Origin: Rubellimicrobium arenae
GTDB lineage: Bacteria > Pseudomonadota > Alphaproteobacteria > Rhodobacterales > Rhodobacteraceae
Length of the DNA stretch: 64,000 nucleotides
Direction: 5' to 3'
Assembly (NCBI RefSeq): GCF_017916275.1
Contig: NZ_JAFMST010000009.1
Coordinates: 119,220 to 183,219, forward strand
The notes under the pieces were generated by a model. It was given only the letters and a program-made list of their open reading frames with translations, was not told the origin of the DNA and made no database searches. Positions within the stretch are counted from its first letter, which is position 1. Each line of letters opens with the position of its first letter. Position numbers and translations under genes: made by a program. This document shows positions 19,187-29,471 of this stretch, in pieces.

Positions 19187-19229
19187 AGGGTCCCGAGCGG
19201 CTGCGGCGCGGCCCCCGGGGCCCCGGGCC

Positions 19230-20180
19230 TCAGCTTCCGTCGCCAAGCTGCCCGGGCGCGCCCGGGCGCGGCACCGGGGCAGAGGACCGGCCGGGCAGCG
19301 CGTCGCGCTTTTCCGTGCGGCAGGCCCAGGTCCGCATGGCGTCCAGTGCCTCCTCGGCCGTCTCCACGTAGCGGAAGAGATCGAGGTCCTCGGCGGCGAT
19401 CGTGCCGGCCTCGGCCAGGACGTCCCAGTTGATGATCCGCTCCCAGTAGTCCTTGCCGAAGAGCAGGAACGGCACCTTGGCCATGCGGCCGGTCTGGATC
19501 AGGGTCAGCGCCTCGAACATCTCGTCCAGGGTGCCGAAGCCGCCCGGAAAGACGCAGATCGCCTCGGCCCGCATCAGGAAGTGCATCTTGCGGATCGCGA
19601 AGTAGTGGAAGTTGAAGCACAGCTCGGGCGTGACATAGGCGTTGGGCGCCTGCTCGTGCGGGAGGACGATGTTGAGCCCGACGCTGCGGCCCCCCGCCTC
19701 GGCCGCGCCGCGGTTCCCGGCCTCCATGACCCCCGGGCCGCCGCCGGTGACCACCACCGCCCGCCGGCCGCGGCTTTCGACCAGCGAGGATTCGGTCACG
19801 AGGAAGGCGAAGCGCCGCGCCTCCTCGTAGTATTTCGACAGGGCGGCCAGCATCGGCGTCCGCGCGTGGCCGGCATGGTCCGCGTCGGGGATGCGCGCGC
19901 CGCCGAACAGGACGACCGTGGTCTCCACGCCGGCCTCGTCCAGCATCAGCTGCGGCTTGAGCAGCTCGAGTTGGAGACGGACGGGGCGCAGCTCCTCGCG
20001 CAGGAGGAAGTCGTCGTCGCCGAAGGCCAGGCGATAGGAGGGCGACTGCGTCTGCGGCGTGACCGGGACATGCGCCACGGTCACCTTGTCCTCGACGCTG
20101 TCGCGCATCGGATTGCGCAGCGGGGGCTCGGCCGAGAGCGGCGCGTCGGGGACGGAATCGTGGAGGCTGTCGTCGTTCAT
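19230..20180 (-). CDS. LOG family protein (cytokinin riboside 5'-monophosphate phosphoribohydrolase-like)
   Basis: A 316-residue Rossmann-like protein of the TIGR00730/LOG family. The signature FPGGFGTLDEMFEAL (PGGxGTxxE) and the GGGPGVMEAGNRGAAEAGG loop are intact, so nucleoside-monophosphate phosphoribohydrolase activity is plausible. It belongs to the longer class with N-terminal (about 90 residues) and C-terminal proline-rich extensions. The true substrate in bacteria of this type is not established. Divergent from dapD. Confidence 0.82.
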   Translation of the reverse strand: MNDDSLHDSVPDAPLSAEPPLRNPMRDSVEDKVTVAHVPVTPQTQSPSYRLAFGDDDFLLREELRPVRLQLELLKPQLMLDEAGVETTVVLFGGARIPDADHAGHARTPMLAALSKYYEEARRFAFLVTESSLVESRGRRAVVVTGGGPGVMEAGNRGAAEAGGRSVGLNIVLPHEQAPNAYVTPELCFNFHYFAIRKMHFLMRAEAICVFPGGFGTLDEMFEALTLIQTGRMAKVPFLLFGKDYWERIINWDVLAEAGTIAAEDLDLFRYVETAEEALDAMRTWACRTEKRDALPGRSSAPVPRPGAPGQLGDGS

Positions 20181-20320
20181 CGCAAAACGTCCTTGAGTGA
20201 TTCCGGGGAAATGGCACGGATCGCCGGAAAACCAAACCCGCCGCGGGGTCTCCGGCCCCGATTGCGCGACCGGACCCCCGGCCCTATGAGGCCCCCGACA
20301 TCACGCCGGAGGTTCAGCCC

Positions 20321-21148
<828 letters not shown>

Positions 21149-21154
21149 TCCCGC

Positions 21155-21529
21155 TCAGGCCAGGACCTGGGCCATGACCTGGCCCAGGTCGCGTTCCTGG
21201 AACGGCTTCTGGAGAAGCGGCTGGTCCGCGAACCCGGGCGGCACGCCCGCCGCGCCATATCCGGTCGCAAAGGCAAAGGGGATGCCACGGCGACGGAGCT
21301 CCTCGGCCACAGGGGTGGTGACCTCGCCCGCGAGGTTCACGTCGAGGAGCGCCGCGTCCACGGGCTCGGCGCTCAGAAGCTCGATCGCGCGGTTCACCCG
21401 CGCCGCCGGCCCCACCACAGTCGCCCCCAGGTCGGTCAGGATGTCCTCGATCAGCATGGCGACGATCATCTCGTCCTCCACGACCAGGATCCGCTTGCCC
21501 GCGATTCCCGCAGGCCCCGTCTCCGTCAT
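21155..21529 (-). CDS. Single-domain response regulator of the FAT GUY type
   Basis: A 124-residue receiver domain without an output domain. It has the acidic pocket VVEDEM, the phospho-acceptor Asp in ALLDVNLAGE, and the motif IPFAFATGYGA, matching the PFxFATGY signature of the alphaproteobacterial FAT GUY receivers. The conserved Lys is in LLQKPF. FAT GUY proteins are phosphorylated by HWE/HisKA_2 kinases and modulate the general stress response in several alphaproteobacteria. Its ATG overlaps the stop of the HWE kinase (ATGA), so the two are coupled and probably cognate. Start at 21529 rather than further upstream inside the kinase. Confidence 0.85.
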   Translation of the reverse strand: MTETGPAGIAGKRILVVEDEMIVAMLIEDILTDLGATVVGPAARVNRAIELLSAEPVDAALLDVNLAGEVTTPVAEELRRRGIPFAFATGYGAAGVPPGFADQPLLQKPFQERDLGQVMAQVLA

Positions 21530-23868
21530 TCGTTCCCCTCCGTTGGCAATGGCGCATCCAGGCGGCAGATAACGCCTGATGCGCAATAGTCTATCTCGAC
21601 CTCGCCCCCAAGCTCATTGGCGAGGCCATGCTCGATGAGCCGCGATCCGAAGCCCTGACGCGTGGGCGGCTCGACGGAAGGCCCCCGGGACTCGGCCCAG
21701 ACAAGGCGGAGGCGCCGTTCCCCCGCCATGCGGGTGGCCTCCCAGCTCAGGTCCACATGTCCGTCCGGGCCGGACAGGGCGCCGTACTTGGCGGCGTTGG
21801 TGGCCAGTTCGTGAAAGGCCATCGCCAGCGCCAGGACGATGCGCGGCGGCAGCCAGAGCGCTGGACCCCGCAGGGACAGCCGGGCGGGATCGGTGCTGAA
21901 CGGCGTCAGGGCGCGGCGCGCGAGGTCGTCCAGGCGGGCCCCCTCCCAGCTCTGCTGCGTGAGCACGTCATGCGCCCGGGCCAGCGACATGAGCCGCGCC
22001 TCGAAGGCCTTGCGGACGGCCCGGTCCACCTGCCCCAGCCGGAACGACTGGGCCGCGAGGGACTGCACCGTCGCCAGGGTGTTCTTCACCCGGTGGTTCA
22101 GCTCGTTGACGAGCAGGGCCCGCCGCTCTTCGGCGAGCTTGCGGTCGGTGATGTCCGCCACCGAGCCGATGTAGCCCATGAACGCCCCCTCGGGCGAATG
22201 GCGCGCCGTGGCCGCATCGAGCACCCAGGCCCAGCTCCCGTCGGCGCGGCGCAGGCGATATTCGGCCCGCTCGGGCCTTTGGCCGGTCCGGATCATGTCC
22301 CGGGCGGGGGGAACGTCGTCGGGATGCATGGCCGACAGGTAGCCCAGGCCCAGCGCCTCGGCGGGCGGGCGCCCCGTGAACTCGCGCCAGCGGCGGTTCA
22401 CATAGGTGCAGCGCCCCTGCGCGTCGGTGGTCCAGATCATGACGGGCGCGCTGTCGGCCATGTTGCGGAAGCGGGCCTCGCTTTCGCGCAGGGCGGCTTC
22501 GGCATGGCGCTGGGTCGTGATATCGCGCGAGATCGCGAGCAGCCGGGCGGATCGGCCCTGCGGGTCCATGATCGGAGAGATGACGACGTCCCAGAAGCGC
22601 GGGCTGCCGGTTTCGGTCGGGGCCTGGGCGCGGAACGACCCCACGCCGCCGCTCCGGGCCGTCGCCAGGGCGGCCTCGGCCAGGCGGCGGGCCGCGGGGG
22701 GCCAGAGCCGGACCCAGGATTCCCCAGCCAGCCGGCCGAAGTCCCCGATCTCCTTCACGCGCTGCCCCCCCTCGCTCATGAAGCGGAGCTGGCCGTCGAG
22801 GTCGAGCACCTCGATGCAGTCGTTCGACGCCTGGAGGATGTCCCGGATGAAGGCTTCGCTGTCCCGCAGGGCGCGGGTGGCGCGCGCGGCCTCGATGGCG
22901 GCGCAGGTCCGCTCCGCCACCTCCCGCAGGAGGTCCGCCTCGTCCTCCGACCAGTTCCGGGGGCTTGCGGAGTGAACGAACAGGACCGCCGCGAGGCCCC
23001 GGGGGCGCAGGACCGGGGTGGCCACGTGCGCGCGGACTCCGAGGGCGCCATAGGCGGAGCGATGCGCGGGATCGAGCCGTGGGTCGGTGGCGACATCGCG
23101 GACCACGGCGGGCCGCCCCGACCGCAGGGCGCCCGCAACGAAGGCGCCGAAGCTGTCGAGCCGATGCACGCCCGTGACGGAGGAACTGCCATCCGTCCAG
23201 TCGCCGCCCACCACGACGGCCTCGCCCGGGGAGTCGGCTTCGGCGAAGCCGCACCGTGCGAGGTTCAGATGGGGTCCAAGGCGGCTCGAGGCGGCGCAGG
23301 CGATCGCGGCCGGATCGTCCAGGTCGCGCAGGGCGTCGCTCAGATCCGCGAGGAAGGCCTTCCGGGCGGCCGCGGCGCGAAGCACCGCATCCGCCTCCTC
23401 CCCCGGGAGCCGGACGGCTTCCGCCCCGAGGGTCGCCACGCAAAGGAAGCCGCAGGCCGTGCCGTCCGCTTGGAGGACGGGACCCAGGGCGAAGGTCACG
23501 GCGACCTTCTCCGGCCCCTGCCCGCGGTCGATGGGCAGGACGCGGGTTTCCGTCCGGGCCTCGCCGCGCCGGGCCGCGGCCAGCAGGTCGCGCAGGTCAC
23601 CCGCCGCGGCCCAGACCTCTCCGGCGGGACGGCCCGGCTCGGGATGGTGGCCCAGGATGGTGCGGCAGGCCGGGTTGCACAGGCAGGCGGCCTCGTCGCC
23701 CCAGCCGAGCCACATGGGCTGGGGGGACGCCATCGCCAGGGCCGCCGCGGCGCGCAGCGGCGGCGGCCACGGCCCGGTGATCGAGGACAGGTCCCGGTCA
23801 GGCCAAGGGGGCGCGGCGCCTTGGGCGGACTCCGCCTCCGTCCGGTGCATGGCGTCCGCGTCTGTCAT
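21526..23868 (-). CDS. HWE-family sensor histidine kinase with PAS and GAF domains
   Basis: About 780 residues, soluble, no membrane segment. Domain order: a PAS-like domain (about 30-155), GAF (about 160-330), two PAS/PAC domains (about 335-455 and 465-580, with WTTDAQGRCTYVNRRWREFTG), then an HWE kinase core. The H-box reads LLVNELNHRVKNTLATVQSLA, the N-box ELATNAAKYGALS, and the WAESRGP and GFGSRLIE segments follow. Sensing is therefore cytoplasmic; the ligand or light cofactor is unknown. The start is uncertain: ATG 23868 is taken, an in-frame ATG at 23850 is possible. Confidence 0.87.
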   Translation of the reverse strand: MTDADAMHRTEAESAQGAAPPWPDRDLSSITGPWPPPLRAAAALAMASPQPMWLGWGDEAACLCNPACRTILGHHPEPGRPAGEVWAAAGDLRDLLAAARRGEARTETRVLPIDRGQGPEKVAVTFALGPVLQADGTACGFLCVATLGAEAVRLPGEEADAVLRAAAARKAFLADLSDALRDLDDPAAIACAASSRLGPHLNLARCGFAEADSPGEAVVVGGDWTDGSSSVTGVHRLDSFGAFVAGALRSGRPAVVRDVATDPRLDPAHRSAYGALGVRAHVATPVLRPRGLAAVLFVHSASPRNWSEDEADLLREVAERTCAAIEAARATRALRDSEAFIRDILQASNDCIEVLDLDGQLRFMSEGGQRVKEIGDFGRLAGESWVRLWPPAARRLAEAALATARSGGVGSFRAQAPTETGSPRFWDVVISPIMDPQGRSARLLAISRDITTQRHAEAALRESEARFRNMADSAPVMIWTTDAQGRCTYVNRRWREFTGRPPAEALGLGYLSAMHPDDVPPARDMIRTGQRPERAEYRLRRADGSWAWVLDAATARHSPEGAFMGYIGSVADITDRKLAEERRALLVNELNHRVKNTLATVQSLAAQSFRLGQVDRAVRKAFEARLMSLARAHDVLTQQSWEGARLDDLARRALTPFSTDPARLSLRGPALWLPPRIVLALAMAFHELATNAAKYGALSGPDGHVDLSWEATRMAGERRLRLVWAESRGPSVEPPTRQGFGSRLIEHGLANELGGEVEIDYCASGVICRLDAPLPTEGNE

Positions 23869-23934
23869 GCCTTGGGTCGCCCCCGTCCCCTTGACGCAGG
23901 GATATAGCCCGCGCGCCTGCGGCGACAAACCCGC

Positions 23935-24540
23935 TCAGCGCCGCCCGATTCGCGGCTCGGTCCCCGCGAGCAGGCGGGCGATGTTGGGGCGGTGTCGGAT
24001 CAGGATCAGCGCCGCGAGGCCAAGGGCCAGGAGCGCCACCTCCCCCCATCCGAGGAGAACGGCCCAGAGCGGGGCGAGCACCGCAGCGACCAGCGCGGCC
24101 AGCGATGAGATGCGGACAAGGACGGCGGTCGCGAGCCAGGTCAGGCAGGCCGCGATCCCGATCGGCCAGGCGATCGCGAGGAGCACGCCCAGGAAGGTGG
24201 CCACGCCCTTGCCGCCCCGGAACCCCAGCCAGACCGGGAAGCAATGGCCCAGGAAGGCCGCGAACCCGGCCAGTTGCGCCGCATCCTCGCCCGCGAGCGC
24301 CCGGGCCAGGAGCACCGCGACCGCCCCCTTTCCCCCATCGAGCAGCAGGGTCGCGAGGGCCGCGCCCTTCCGGCCCGTCCTGAGGACGTTCGTGGCGCCG
24401 ATGTTGCCGGAGCCGATGGCCCGGATGTCCCCCAGGCCGGCCGCGCGGGTGATCAGCACGCCGAAGGGGATGGAGCCCAGCAGGTAGCCGAACAGCGCCC
24501 ACAGGAGGAGGACCCCGAAGGGCGAAAGGACCTCAGGCAT
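23935..24540 (-). CDS. plsY: Acyl-phosphate:glycerol-3-phosphate acyltransferase PlsY
   Basis: A 201-residue inner-membrane enzyme that acylates glycerol-3-phosphate with acyl-phosphate, the first step of phospholipid synthesis. The three conserved loops are present: GSIPFGVLI with [20 protein letters not shown], then [18 protein letters not shown], and the C-terminal [18 protein letters not shown]. Two adjacent ATGs; 24540 is better spaced from AAGGA than 24543. Coupled to the pyrC-like gene. Confidence 0.93.
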   Translation of the reverse strand: MPEVLSPFGVLLLWALFGYLLGSIPFGVLITRAAGLGDIRAIGSGNIGATNVLRTGRKGAALATLLLDGGKGAVAVLLARALAGEDAAQLAGFAAFLGHCFPVWLGFRGGKGVATFLGVLLAIAWPIGIAACLTWLATAVLVRISSLAALVAAVLAPLWAVLLGWGEVALLALGLAALILIRHRPNIARLLAGTEPRIGRR

Positions 24541-25832
24541 CATTGTTCCTTCGCGAGGGGCCAGACCCGTTGGCCGGCCACCCATGTGCCCCGGACGCGG
24601 CCCTGCAGGCGGGCGCCGTCGAAGGGCGTGTTCTTGGACTTGGAGCGCATCGTCCAGCGATCGAGCACGAAGGGCGCGTTCATGTCGAACAGGACCAGGT
24701 CCGCGGGCGCCCCCCGGGCGAGTCGTCCGGTCGGCAGGCCCAGGCGGGTCGAGGGGTTGAGCGAGAGCGCCCGGAACAGCTGCGGCAGGCCGATGCGCCC
24801 GCCGTGGACCAGCCGGAGCGCGGCGGGAAGCAGCGTTTCCAGCCCGACGGCCCCCGGGGCCGCGGCCTCGAAGGGAAGGCGCTTGGATTCCTCGTCCTGC
24901 GGGGTGTGCATCGAGCCGAGGACGTCGATGAGGCCCGAGGCCAGGGCCTCGACCGCGGCTTCCCGGTCCTCTTCCTGCCGAAGGGGCGGCACGAGCTTGA
25001 AGAAGGTGCGGTAGTCGCCCACGTCGAAGTCGTTGAGCGTCAGGTGGTGGACCGAGATCCCGGCCGTGACGTCGAGGCCCATGGCCTTGGCCCGCTGCAA
25101 GGACGGCAGCGCGGCCGCCGTCGTCACCTGGTCGGCGTGGAGCCGCGCGCCCGTCATTTCGACAAGGGCGAGGTCGCGCTCGAGGCCGATCCGCTCGGCC
25201 ATGGGGCTCGCGGCGGGCAGCCCGCGCAGCGAGGCGAACTTGCCCGAGGTCATGACGGCGCCACGCGACAGGCCGGGGTCCTGCACATGGGTCACCACCA
25301 GGGCCCCCAGGCTCCGGGCGTAGGTCAGGGCGCGGGACAGCACGCGCGTATCCTCGACCACGCGGTCGCCGTCGGTGAAGGCCACAGCGCCGGCGTCGCG
25401 GAGGAAGCCGATCTCGGTCATCTCGCGCCCCTCCCGGCCCTTGGTCAGGGCGGCCATGGGAAGGACCCGGACAGGCGAGTCCTGCGCCGCGCGGCGGGCG
25501 ACGAACTCGAGGATCTCGGGCGTGTCGATGGCGGGCAGGGTGTCCGGGCGGGTCACCAGGGTCGTCACCCCGCCCGCCGCCGCGGCAAGACCGGCGGTGC
25601 GGAAGCTTTCCTTGTGACGCTCCCCGGGTTCGGAGACCTTGACGCCCCAGTCCACGATGCCGGGGGCGAGATGGCGGCCGTCGCCGTCGATCACCTCGGC
25701 AAAGCGGTCGAGGCTGTCGGGCGCGGCAGGCAGGATCTCGGCGATGGCGCCATCCCTGAGCACGAGCGCGCCGGGTGATTCGGTGCCCGCCCCGGGGTCG
25801 ACGAGGATCACGTTCCGGATCAGCGTCGTCAT
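24540..25832 (-). CDS. Dihydroorotase-like protein lacking metal ligands (PyrX/pseudo-PyrC)
   Basis: A 430-residue amidohydrolase of the class I dihydroorotase family, but probably not an active enzyme. The canonical DxHVHxREPG zinc motif reads [15 protein letters not shown], so both histidines are missing. The catalytic-Asp region (usually DHAPH) reads [11 protein letters not shown], so the Asp is also missing. Remaining family features are good: [39 protein letters not shown] and [25 protein letters not shown]. Non-catalytic DHOase homologues are known as structural partners of aspartate carbamoyltransferase. Related proteins in Rhodobacterales look the same, so this is a lineage feature, not a recent mutation. 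A true dihydroorotase must be elsewhere. Confidence 0.82.
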   Translation of the reverse strand: MTTLIRNVILVDPGAGTESPGALVLRDGAIAEILPAAPDSLDRFAEVIDGDGRHLAPGIVDWGVKVSEPGERHKESFRTAGLAAAAGGVTTLVTRPDTLPAIDTPEILEFVARRAAQDSPVRVLPMAALTKGREGREMTEIGFLRDAGAVAFTDGDRVVEDTRVLSRALTYARSLGALVVTHVQDPGLSRGAVMTSGKFASLRGLPAASPMAERIGLERDLALVEMTGARLHADQVTTAAALPSLQRAKAMGLDVTAGISVHHLTLNDFDVGDYRTFFKLVPPLRQEEDREAAVEALASGLIDVLGSMHTPQDEESKRLPFEAAAPGAVGLETLLPAALRLVHGGRIGLPQLFRALSLNPSTRLGLPTGRLARGAPADLVLFDMNAPFVLDRWTMRSKSKNTPFDGARLQGRVRGTWVAGQRVWPLAKEQ

Positions 25833-25931
25833 GCCAGGGACCCGCCTGCCGGTGTCATCATCGCCCGAACCCCCGTTCCGTCGCGCCGCACCTCCCCTAT
25901 ACCGCGCAGGCCCGCCGTCGCAAGGCGGCGG

Positions 25932-26261
25932 TCACCGTGGCGGCAGGGCGCGCGTGACCGCCAGCGCGGCGTCGAGGAACCGGCGGCGCAGGAGATCGTC
26001 GCCGCACAGGTCGGGCGGGACGCGGACCCAGCCGGGCATCGGACGCGCCCCGGCCCGGAGCGGCGTGACCCCGGGCAGGTCCAGCGCCCAGCCGTCGCCC
26101 CCGCGCCCCAGGCGGACCATCAGCCCGTCGTGCCGGATGCCGCAAAGGAGATGCCCCCGGTGCAGGATCGCCAGGCCGCCGAACATCGGCGCCTCGGTCA
26201 GGTCGTCCTGTTCGCCCAGGTCGTCGCGCAGGACCTCTTCCAAGCCTTGGTCGCGGGCCAT
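25932..26261 (-). CDS. TfoX N-terminal domain family protein
   Basis: A 109-residue protein matching the small TfoX_N-type domain: MFGGLAILHRGHLLCGIRHDGLMVRLG in the middle and a P-G-W segment (RPMPGWVRVPP) near the C-terminus. It lacks the second TfoX half and the function of such stand-alone proteins is unknown. The start at 26261 has GGAGGGAACG directly upstream. Divergent from the DUF3072 gene. Confidence 0.75.
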   Translation of the reverse strand: MARDQGLEEVLRDDLGEQDDLTEAPMFGGLAILHRGHLLCGIRHDGLMVRLGRGGDGWALDLPGVTPLRAGARPMPGWVRVPPDLCGDDLLRRRFLDAALAVTRALPPR

Positions 26262-26342
26262 CGTTCCCTCCGTCGTGACGGGCGGAACCCGATCCACCCC
26301 CGGAACATTATAGGAACACAACCGGCATCGGAGAACGGAAAA

Positions 26343-26585
26343 ATGGCCGACGCGAACACCAAGACGCATCCCGAGGGCAACGCCGAGAAGGATCCGCAGG
26401 ACTGGGTCACCGGCGACGAGCCGATGACGGGAGCGCAGGCCTCGTACCTGAAGACGCTGTGCGAGGAGACCGGCGAGGACTTCGACGAGACGCTCACCAA
26501 GGCCCACGCCTCCGAGATGATCGACCGGCTCAAGGAGAAATCGCCCCGGCTCGGGCATGACGGGGGCACCGGCAAGGGCCGCTGA
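26343..26585 (+). CDS. DUF3072 family small protein
   Basis: An 80-residue, very hydrophilic acidic protein with the typical DUF3072 core GDEPMTGAQASYLKTLCEETGEDFDETLTKAHASEMIDRLKEKSPRL, split here as residues 23-70. Function unknown; such proteins are widespread in soil bacteria. GGAG precedes the ATG. The upstream region contains a GGAAC-N17-CATT element resembling, with one mismatch, an EcfG-type promoter. Confidence 0.8.
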   Translation: MADANTKTHPEGNAEKDPQDWVTGDEPMTGAQASYLKTLCEETGEDFDETLTKAHASEMIDRLKEKSPRLGHDGGTGKGR

Positions 26586-26695
26586 GGCGCCGGGCCCCGG
26601 CCACGAACCCGGCCCGGGGCTCGGATGAGGCAGGACACGGCGCGGATCTTCTGGCAGGGTGCGGGTCATGCCGCCCTTGCCGCCGAGGTGACCTC

Positions 26696-27679
26696 ATGGA
26701 CCCCCGGATGACGCGCCGCACTGCCCTGTCCACCGGAGCCGGCCTTTTGGCCGCGCCCGCCCTGGGCCAGCCGGCCTGGGAGCCGGGCCTGTCGGGGCAC
26801 GTCAAGGGCCCGCCCGTCTGGCGCGACTACGATCAGGCGGAACTCGATGCCGCCTACGACCAGGAGGCCTACCAACCCCATACGGACGTGGTGAACGGGC
26901 GGCTGTCCTCGCTCAGCTTCGACGTCCGGATCCGGCGCGGCTGGCCCGAGCGGATCGCCTATGGCGACCATCCCGACGAGGGGCTCGACCTGTACCGGGC
27001 CACCCGCCCGGGCGGGCCTGTCTTCGTGTTCATCCATGGCGGGATCTGGCGCTTTCTCGATGCGGCCATGTCGGGCTTTGCCGCCGAGATGTTCCTGGAC
27101 CGCGGCGCGCATTTCGTCGCCCTCGACTTTTCCGACGTGGCCGAGCGGGACGGCGACCTTGGCGTCCTGGCGGACCAGGTGCAGCGCGGCATCGCCTGGG
27201 TGGCGCGCAACGCCCCGGCCTTCGGGGGCGATCCGACGCGCATCCATGTCGGCGGACATTCCTCGGGCGGGCATCTCTGCGCCGTGGCGCTGGCCACCGA
27301 TTGGCCGGGCCGGTTCGGGCTGCCCCCGGACGTCATCAAGGGCGGTCTCTGCATGAGCGGGATGTACGACCTGGAGCCCGTGCGGCTGTCCTGGCGCAGC
27401 CGCTACATCGCCTTTACCGACGCCCTCGAGGCGGCGCTGAGCCCGCAGCGCCACGTGGGCCGGATCACCGCCCCGGTGGTGGTGAGCTACGGCACCCGCG
27501 AGACGCCCGAGTTCCAGCGGCAGGCGCGCGACTTTGCTGCCGCGCTGGAAGGGGCCGGCAAGCCCGTGCGGGTCGTCATCGGGCAGGACTACTTCCACCA
27601 GGACATGTGGGAAACGCTGGGCAACCCTTATGGCCCGAACGGGCGCGCCGCGCTGGAGTTGATGGGACTCGGGGGCTAG
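26696..27679 (+). CDS. Exported alpha/beta hydrolase
   Basis: A 327-residue esterase/formamidase-like hydrolase. The N-terminus [20 protein letters not shown] looks like a Tat-type or Sec signal. The oxyanion-hole motif FIHGGIW and the nucleophile elbow GGHSSGGHL are clear, with a C-terminal His in FHQDMW as candidate triad member. The overall pattern resembles the arylformamidase-like/BD-FAE group, but the substrate cannot be told. It converges on pyrB with a 4-base overlap of stop codons and sits between pyrB and the pyrC-like gene. Confidence 0.8.
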   Translation: MDPRMTRRTALSTGAGLLAAPALGQPAWEPGLSGHVKGPPVWRDYDQAELDAAYDQEAYQPHTDVVNGRLSSLSFDVRIRRGWPERIAYGDHPDEGLDLYRATRPGGPVFVFIHGGIWRFLDAAMSGFAAEMFLDRGAHFVALDFSDVAERDGDLGVLADQVQRGIAWVARNAPAFGGDPTRIHVGGHSSGGHLCAVALATDWPGRFGLPPDVIKGGLCMSGMYDLEPVRLSWRSRYIAFTDALEAALSPQRHVGRITAPVVVSYGTRETPEFQRQARDFAAALEGAGKPVRVVIGQDYFHQDMWETLGNPYGPNGRAALELMGLGG

Positions 27680-28638
27680 GCCTCGCCCACCGCCTCGCGG
27701 CCGCGGGCCTGACGCAGGTTGCGGGCCAGGAGGTCCATGGCCGCCATGCGCACGGCCACCCCCATCTCCACCTGCGTCTGGATCACCGACCGGTTGATGT
27801 CGTCGGCGATGGTGCCGTCGATCTCCACGCCCCGGTTCATCGGGCCGGGATGCATGACGATGGCGTCGGGGGCCGCGTGGCCCAGCTTTTCCGCGTCGAG
27901 CCCGTAGCGGTGGAAGTATTCGCGCTCGGAGGGCACGAAGCCTCCGTCCATCCGTTCCTTCTGGAGACGGAGCATCATCACCACGTCGACGCCCTGCAGC
28001 CCGTCCTCCATGTCGTGGAACACCTCGCAGCCGAAGGCGTCGATGCCCGGGGGCATCAGCGTCGGGGGACCGACGAGACGGATGCGGTTCTCCATCTTGT
28101 GGAGCAGCAGGATGTTGGAACGCGCGACACGGCTGTGGGCGATGTCGCCGCAGATGGCGACCGACAGGCGGTGGAGCCGTCCCTTGGCGCGCCGGATGGT
28201 GAGCGCGTCGAGGAGCGCCTGGGTGGGATGCTCGTGCCGGCCGTCACCCGCGTTCAGGACCGCGCAGTTCTGGACCTTCTGGGACAGGAGATCCACCGCG
28301 CCCGACATCGGATGGCGCACCACGAGGAGGTCGGGCCGCATCGCGTTGAGCGTCAGGGCCGTGTCGATCAGAGTCTCGCCCTTCTTCACCGACGAGGCGG
28401 CCACGCCCATGTTCATCACCTCGGCCCCGAGCTTCTTGCCCGCGAGCTCGAAGCTCGACTGCGTGCGGGTCGAGGGCTCGAAGAACATGTTGACCTGCGT
28501 GAGCCCCGCGAGCGCGTCGCCCCCCGGCAGGCCCTTCCGGTTCCGTTCGGCGTAGGTGTCCGCCAGATCGAGGAGGGTCGTGATCTCGATCGGGTGCAGC
28601 GGTTCGATGCCGAGGAGGTGGGGCTGGCGGAACGGCAT
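27676..28638 (-). CDS. pyrB: Aspartate carbamoyltransferase catalytic subunit
   Basis: A 320-residue enzyme making carbamoyl-aspartate in pyrimidine synthesis. The carbamoyl-phosphate site [20 protein letters not shown] and KKGETLIDT, the [10 protein letters not shown] segment, [16 protein letters not shown] and the C-terminal [13 protein letters not shown] are all intact. In related genomes pyrB is next to the pyrC-like gene; here about 1.8 kb with three genes separates them. No regulatory pyrI is present. Confidence 0.96.
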   Translation of the reverse strand: MPFRQPHLLGIEPLHPIEITTLLDLADTYAERNRKGLPGGDALAGLTQVNMFFEPSTRTQSSFELAGKKLGAEVMNMGVAASSVKKGETLIDTALTLNAMRPDLLVVRHPMSGAVDLLSQKVQNCAVLNAGDGRHEHPTQALLDALTIRRAKGRLHRLSVAICGDIAHSRVARSNILLLHKMENRIRLVGPPTLMPPGIDAFGCEVFHDMEDGLQGVDVVMMLRLQKERMDGGFVPSEREYFHRYGLDAEKLGHAAPDAIVMHPGPMNRGVEIDGTIADDINRSVIQTQVEMGVAVRMAAMDLLARNLRQARGREAVGEA

Positions 28639-28676
28639 GGGGACCTCCTCGGGGCTGCGCTGGGATGTGCTTTACG

Positions 28677-29471
28677 TCAGCCGGACCACGCCTGCCAGAG
28701 GAGGCGCAGCGCCAGCGCCACGGAGACGACCACCAGGAGCGGGCGGATCATCCGCGCGCCCACCCGCACCGCGAGCCGCGCGCCGACCTGTGCGCCCGCG
28801 AATTGCGCCGCCCCCATGCAAAGGCCCACCAGCCACCAGGGCTGCGCCACCAGGGCGAAGACCAGCATGGAGCCGACGTTGGAGGCGAAGTTCAGGAGCT
28901 TGGTATGGGCCGTGGCCTTGAGGAGGCCATGGCCGCGCAGGGCCACGAAGGCCAGCATGTAGAAGCTGCCCGTCCCCGGCCCCAGCACGCCGTCGTAGAA
29001 GGCGAGGCCCGGAACGGCGGTGGCATTGAAGGCGGCGGGCGTCATCCGCTCGTGCCGGTCCTCGTCGTCGAGCCCCTTGCGGAAGCCGAAATAGAGCGCG
29101 ACCGCGATGAGGAGCACGGGCAGCACGGCGCGGATCGCCTCGGCCGGCAGGTGCGAGGCCACGAGCGCCCCGCCGCCCGCGGACAGCGCCGCCACAAGGG
29201 CGGGGCCGATCTGGCGCCGCGGCTCCACCTGTCCGGCGCGGGCGTAGTGGATGACCGCCGAGGCGGTCCCGAACATGCCCTGCAATTTGTTGGTGGCGAG
29301 AGCCGTCACGGGCGGCGCCCCGGCGAGCAGGATCGCGGGAAGCGCGAGCAGCCCGCCCCCGCCCGCGATGGAGTCGATGACGCCCGCGACGAAGGCGGCG
29401 AGGACGAGGAGGAGCAGGATCTCGGGGCTGATGGGGAGCAGGTCGACGGGGAGCAGGCCGGGGGGGAGCAT
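28677..29471 (-). CDS. TauE/SafE family membrane permease
   Basis: A 264-residue inner-membrane protein with about eight hydrophobic helices. The family-typical stretches [37 protein letters not shown] and GFYDG-like [20 protein letters not shown] are present. Members export sulfite, sulfoacetate or other small anions; the substrate is unknown here. The start at 29471 overlaps the serB stop by one base (TGATG), so it is translated after serB. Confidence 0.88.
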   Translation of the reverse strand: MLPPGLLPVDLLPISPEILLLLVLAAFVAGVIDSIAGGGGLLALPAILLAGAPPVTALATNKLQGMFGTASAVIHYARAGQVEPRRQIGPALVAALSAGGGALVASHLPAEAIRAVLPVLLIAVALYFGFRKGLDDEDRHERMTPAAFNATAVPGLAFYDGVLGPGTGSFYMLAFVALRGHGLLKATAHTKLLNFASNVGSMLVFALVAQPWWLVGLCMGAAQFAGAQVGARLAVRVGARMIRPLLVVVSVALALRLLWQAWSG

